The notes beneath the pieces are model-generated. The model had not been told where the DNA came from and made no database searches. It saw only the letters and a program-made list of their open reading frames with translations. A program made the position numbers and the translations under genes. Shown here one piece after another: positions 5,773-8,835 of a stretch of DNA of 8,835 bases; position 1 is the stretch's first letter; each line of letters begins with the position of its first letter. Source of the stretch: Bacteroidota bacterium. GTDB lineage: Bacteria; Bacteroidota; Bacteroidia; Flavobacteriales; Flavobacteriaceae. The stretch spans positions 1 through 8,835 of the forward strand of contig JABHYI010000140.1 of the NCBI GenBank assembly GCA_018656255.1, read 5' to 3'.

Positions 5773-6591
5773 ATGCAACTATCTCAAATACCAAATATCA
5801 AACACACAGAGGCTAACAACTTTTTTTTACTTGCTGGGCCGTGTGCCATTGAGGGAGAAGATATGGCCCTTCGTATTGCTGAAAAGGTGCTAGAGATTAC
5901 CAATAAACTTGAAATTCCGTACATATTTAAAGGGAGTTTTAAAAAAGCAAACAGAAGCCGTATTGATAGCTTTACGGGTATTGGAGATGAGAAAGCCTTA
6001 AAGATACTTAGAAAGGTTAGTGAAACCTTTAAAATACCTACTGTTACAGATATACACGGAGTTAGTGATGCTGAAATGGCAGCAGCGTATGTAGATGTAT
6101 TACAGATTCCTGCATTTTTAGTGCGCCAAACTGATCTTGTGGTTGCCGCAGCAAAAACTGGAAAAGTGGTGAACCTTAAAAAAGGACAATTTATGAGCCC
6201 GGAGGCTATGAGTCACGCGGTACAAAAAGTAAAAGATACAGGAAGCGATAAAGCATGGATTACAGATAGAGGTACCATGTTTGGCTACCAAGATATGGTC
6301 GTAGATTTTAGAGGCATTCCTACCATGAAACAGTACGCTCCAGTGATTCTAGACGTTACTCATAGCCTGCAGCAACCCAACCAAAGCACTGGTGTTACAG
6401 GAGGAAGACCTGAGATGATAAGTACCATAGCAAGGGCTGGTATTGTAACGGGCGCAGATGGACTGTTTATAGAAACTCATTTTGATCCTGCAAATGCAAA
6501 GAGTGATGACGCAAACATGCTAGATATAGCAAATCTTGAAAAACTACTCACAGATCTTGTTGCTATTAGAAAAACAGTAAACACCTTATAA
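5773..6591 (+). CDS. kdsA: 3-deoxy-8-phosphooctulonate (Kdo-8-P) synthase KdsA
   Basis: KdsA condenses phosphoenolpyruvate with arabinose 5-phosphate to give Kdo-8-phosphate, the precursor of the Kdo sugar of the lipopolysaccharide inner core. The 272-residue TIM-barrel protein is full length. Family motifs are LLAGPCAIEG (19-28), FKGSFKKANRSRIDSF (52-67), TDIHG (92-96), QIPAFLVRQTDLV (111-123), KKGQFMSPEAM (136-146), DRGTMFGY (165-172), DVTHSLQQP (194-202), GGRPE (210-214) and FIETHFDP (232-239). Cys24, His197, Glu234 and Asp245 match the metal ligands of metal-dependent KdsA enzymes such as that of Aquifex; the metal-independent E. coli type has Asn at the Cys position. It has its own probable promoter, follows the small membrane protein by 45 nt, and converges with the minus-strand repeat protein. 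Confidence 0.97.
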   Translation: MQLSQIPNIKHTEANNFFLLAGPCAIEGEDMALRIAEKVLEITNKLEIPYIFKGSFKKANRSRIDSFTGIGDEKALKILRKVSETFKIPTVTDIHGVSDAEMAAAYVDVLQIPAFLVRQTDLVVAAAKTGKVVNLKKGQFMSPEAMSHAVQKVKDTGSDKAWITDRGTMFGYQDMVVDFRGIPTMKQYAPVILDVTHSLQQPNQSTGVTGGRPEMISTIARAGIVTGADGLFIETHFDPANAKSDDANMLDIANLEKLLTDLVAIRKTVNTL

Positions 6592-6651
6592 CACTTTTTA
6601 TAGGGCTACTTATAGGACTACTGCCCTAGCCTGCTAGTTACCATAGCGCAT

Positions 6652-6677
6652 AAAAAAAGCCCAACATACATTGGGCT
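6652..6677 (-). terminator. Intrinsic terminator of the repeat protein
   Basis: Read on the minus strand, AGCCCAA, a 6-nt loop and TTGGGCT form a 7-bp stem followed by a run of Ts (the As at 6652-6658). It begins 24 nt after the stop codon of the repeat-protein gene. Confidence 0.85.
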
Positions 6678-6684
6678 CTTCTTG

Positions 6685-6709
6685 GTAAAATTTGGGAATT
6701 TTACTTTTT
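6685..6709 (+). terminator. Probable kdsA terminator overlapping the convergent gene
   Basis: GTAAAATT (6685-6692), a TGGG loop and AATTTTAC (6697-6704) form a perfect 8-bp stem, followed on the plus strand by TTTTT (6705-6709). It would stop kdsA transcription. The stop codon of the minus-strand gene (6701-6703) lies inside the stem. The stem is AT-rich, so its strength is uncertain. Confidence 0.55.
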
Positions 6710-8835
6710 AAGCAATTGCTTAACAACTTGACCATACTCTGTAGAGATTACAACCATATACATAGCGCTTCTTAACTCTGAAATAGAAATAACCACTGCG
6801 TCATTGACTCCAGATACATTGCTATGTTTTACTTTTCTTCCTGTAACATCAAATAGCGTTACCTCAGTAAGGCCTACAAACTGCGGGTTTGTGATGGTAA
6901 TGATATCACTTGCTGGGTTTGGATAGATGGTGATGTCTTGTAATAGAATTTCAGTGTCTTGATTTGATAAAAGATCGTTTACAACAATTTCAAACTCACA
7001 GGTACTTTCAAAACCTCCATTATCTGTTGCAGAAAGCGTGATGGTATATGTACCATTTTCAAGGAGCGTTCCTGGACTTGGGCTTTGATCTGTCACTAAA
7101 GTAGTACTACAGTTATCTAGGGCTAAAGCCTCACCTGTTGCAAAGTAATCTGGCAATGAATAGGCTCCCTCTGATGTGATTGTTTGATCTGCAGGACATG
7201 TAATTTCTGGCGCCAAGCCATCTATTACATTTACATATGCGTAACACGTGTCTGACTCACCTATAGAATTATATACGGTAAATTCTACCAGTATTGGAGC
7301 GCCAACATCTGCACAGCTAAACTCTGAGATATCTACGCTATATCCGTCTTGACATCTTACTCCAGAAGACCCGCCATCTAAAGAGCTTGCAGGTATGGTA
7401 GCTGTACCGTCTTGTTGAAGCGGCACTGTTACGTTTTGACAAACAGCCACTGGCGCAAACACACCCTCTTGGATGTTCACTATGATGCTACACGTAGCTT
7501 CATTACCACTTGAATCTATAGCTGTAAGGGTTACTGTATTCTCTCCAATGTTTGAGCAATCAAAAGAAGTGATATCTGCAGTTCTAGTTTCTATAGCGCA
7601 GTTGTCTGACCAACCTGCAAACAGCTCATTGAGTGTTAAGGTTACTTGCAAATCATCCTCTAAAGAAACCGTGATGTCTTGACAATCCATAATAGGAGCT
7701 GTAGTATCTAATATGGTGACAATAGCACTACAAGAAGATGCATTACCTTGCATATCTGTAATAGTAAATACTACATTGTTTTGTCCAACATTACTACAAT
7801 CAAAAGTATCTATACTTACTGAAGTTGTAACGTTTGAACAGTTATCTGAGCTTCCTTGGTCTAAATCATCGGGAGTGATTGTAGCCAGACCATTTTCATC
7901 TAAAATTAGAGTAATGCTCTGGCACATAGCCGTTGGATAGATAGCATCTACTACCGTTACAGTGGCTTGACATGCGCTGGTGTTACCATTTACATCTGTA
8001 ACAGAAAGTGTTACCGGGTTTGTACCAATCATTGAGCAATCAAAGGTGTCTATATCTAAAGACATACCGGCGATACCACAGGCATCAAAACTACCTCCAT
8101 TGATATCTGCAACACTTACACTAGCCATACCGTCTTGATCTAGCGTTACAATAATGTCTTGACAAACACCTGTTGGCGCAAGGGTATCTTCTACAGTAAC
8201 CAGGGCTATACAACTTGTGGTAAGACCGTTTGTTTCTGTGATGGTAAAGGCTACCTCATTTACACCAATATCGTTACAATCAAAGGTGTACTGGTCTAGC
8301 TCTATGGTTGCTTGTTGAAAACATGTTAAAGTACTACCACCATCAAGATCTGCGGCTGTAATAGTAGCCACTCCGTTGCTATCGAGTTGCAGGGTAATAT
8401 CTTGACAGGCAGCTATAGGAACGTTATTGTTTACCACAGTAACCATTGCGGTGCAAGATGAGCTATTACCACTAGCATCTGTGATGGTAAAGACTACTTG
8501 GTTTTCACCAATTGTTGAGCAGTCAAAGTTTGTTTGATTAATTGCTATTTGGCTTACGGCACAGTTATCATAACTACCTGCGTCTATATCTTGAGCAGAA
8601 ATAGAAGCATTTCCAGAGGCATCCAGCTCTAGGGTAATGTTTTGACAAACAGCCGTTGGAGCTATAGCATCTATAACAGTAACAATAGCTGTGCTAGCAC
8701 TTGTATTTGCTGAAGCATCTATAAGGGTTAATGTAACTTGGTTAGGACCTGTGTTTGAGCAATCAAAACTAGTGGTGTCTAAACTATAAGATACAATACC
8801 ACAGTTATCTGTGCTACCTGCGTCAATATCTTGAG
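6701..8835 (-). CDS. T9SS-secreted surface protein with tandem HYR-like repeats, 5' end missing
   Basis: The frame is open from the right window edge to TAA at 6701-6703, over 711 codons. An internal ATG at 8446 is not the start, because the repeat pattern continues upstream of it. From the N-terminal side there is one partial and six full 80-81 residue modules. Their pattern is PTAVCQ(D/N)ITxxLD, (D/N)GxAxI, DxGSxDNC, TFDCSxIGxN, TxTDxxGNxSSC, VTVxD. One classical HYR module follows (LAPEITCPADQ to EIVVND, 6974-7216). The protein ends in a T9SS type A sorting domain (about 6701-6928) with IYPNPASD, LFDVTGRKV and the terminal lysines. Such proteins are exported by the Por secretion system and attached to or released from the cell surface; HYR-like Ig folds usually act as stalks or adhesion modules. 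Each module has four cysteines that could pair. Any catalytic or binding head would lie beyond the window. Confidence 0.9.
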   Translation of the reverse strand, partial: QDIDAGSTDNCGIVSYSLDTTSFDCSNTGPNQVTLTLIDASANTSASTAIVTVIDAIAPTAVCQNITLELDASGNASISAQDIDAGSYDNCAVSQIAINQTNFDCSTIGENQVVFTITDASGNSSSCTAMVTVVNNNVPIAACQDITLQLDSNGVATITAADLDGGSTLTCFQQATIELDQYTFDCNDIGVNEVAFTITETNGLTTSCIALVTVEDTLAPTGVCQDIIVTLDQDGMASVSVADINGGSFDACGIAGMSLDIDTFDCSMIGTNPVTLSVTDVNGNTSACQATVTVVDAIYPTAMCQSITLILDENGLATITPDDLDQGSSDNCSNVTTSVSIDTFDCSNVGQNNVVFTITDMQGNASSCSAIVTILDTTAPIMDCQDITVSLEDDLQVTLTLNELFAGWSDNCAIETRTADITSFDCSNIGENTVTLTAIDSSGNEATCSIIVNIQEGVFAPVAVCQNVTVPLQQDGTATIPASSLDGGSSGVRCQDGYSVDISEFSCADVGAPILVEFTVYNSIGESDTCYAYVNVIDGLAPEITCPADQTITSEGAYSLPDYFATGEALALDNCSTTLVTDQSPSPGTLLENGTYTITLSATDNGGFESTCEFEIVVNDLLSNQDTEILLQDITIYPNPASDIITITNPQFVGLTEVTLFDVTGRKVKHSNVSGVNDAVVISISELRSAMYMVVISTEYGQVVKQLLKK
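7211..8835 (-). repeat. Tandem 240-243 bp coding repeats
   Basis: Module boundaries, set at the proline of the P-x-x-x-C-Q motif, are 8660-8835 (partial), 8420-8659, 8177-8419, 7937-8176, 7697-7936, 7454-7696 and 7211-7453. The spacing is exactly 240 or 243 bp. Short DNA strings recur with the same phase, for example GCAATCAAA or ACAATCAAA (reverse of the FDCS codons) near 7555, 7797, 8036, 8277 and 8759. The modules have otherwise diverged clearly at DNA level, so this is an old amplification. Confidence 0.9.

Noticed and set aside
5626..6617. A 15-bp exact direct repeat, GGGCTACTTATAGGA, at 5626-5640 and 6603-6617, flanking kdsA
   Set aside because: The match does not extend in either direction, one copy is coding and the other is not, and one such match in a window this size is not far from chance. 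There is no sign of an insertion or attachment site.
6602..6627. Inverted repeat AGGGC/GCCCT after kdsA as its terminator
   Set aside because: The loop is about 16 nt and no T-run follows; the hairpin at 6685-6709 is a better candidate.
7473..7940. Two plus-strand ORFs (7473-7682 and 7713-7940) inside the repeat gene
   Set aside because: They are antisense shadows recurring with the module period; they have no promoter and follow the composition of the opposite strand.
6701..8446. ATG at 8446 as the start of the repeat protein
   Set aside because: The frame is open beyond it to the window edge and encodes further repeat modules with the same spacing. The ATG is an internal Met in the SCTAMVTV strand, and no signal peptide follows it.

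Overview
The window looks like chromosomal DNA from a member of the Flavobacteriaceae (Bacteroidota). The evidence is low GC content, start codons without Shine-Dalgarno sequences, promoter -7 elements of the TAnnTTTG type, a type IX secretion (T9SS) C-terminal sorting domain, and a DUF4159 gene between two RNA methyltransferase genes. No insertion sequence, phage gene, CRISPR array or sign of recent transfer was seen.

Layout. Positions 1-96 (minus strand) hold the N-terminus of a TamB-like envelope protein, divergent from a plus-strand gene run. That run is tsaD (tRNA t6A synthesis), rsmE (16S rRNA U1498 methylation), a secreted DUF4159 protein, a TrmH/SpoU RNA methyltransferase, a PG_1098-type SAM methyltransferase with a THUMP-like C-terminus, and a secreted protein of unknown function whose start overlaps the methyltransferase. 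Four of the six genes are known or probable RNA-modification enzymes, and the other two are exported. Next comes a compact tRNA array, Ser(GCT)-Pro(TGG)-Arg(TCT), with a good Bacteroidota promoter in front and an intrinsic terminator behind. A 55-codon membrane-protein gene and kdsA (Kdo-8-phosphate synthase, LPS core precursor) follow. Converging on kdsA from the right edge is a large minus-strand gene. It encodes tandem 80-81 residue HYR-like repeats, one classical HYR module and a T9SS type A sorting domain. It is open at the window end, so its N-terminus is not visible.

Together the genes cover translation and RNA modification (tsaD, rsmE, trmH-like, PG_1098-like, tRNAs) and envelope or surface biogenesis (TamB, KdsA, T9SS repeat protein). 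I found no clear new system. The best leads are the two uncharacterised secreted proteins tied to the RNA-modification run, the unusual TamB start, the unannotated small membrane protein, the convergent terminator at 6652-6709 and the repeat protein.
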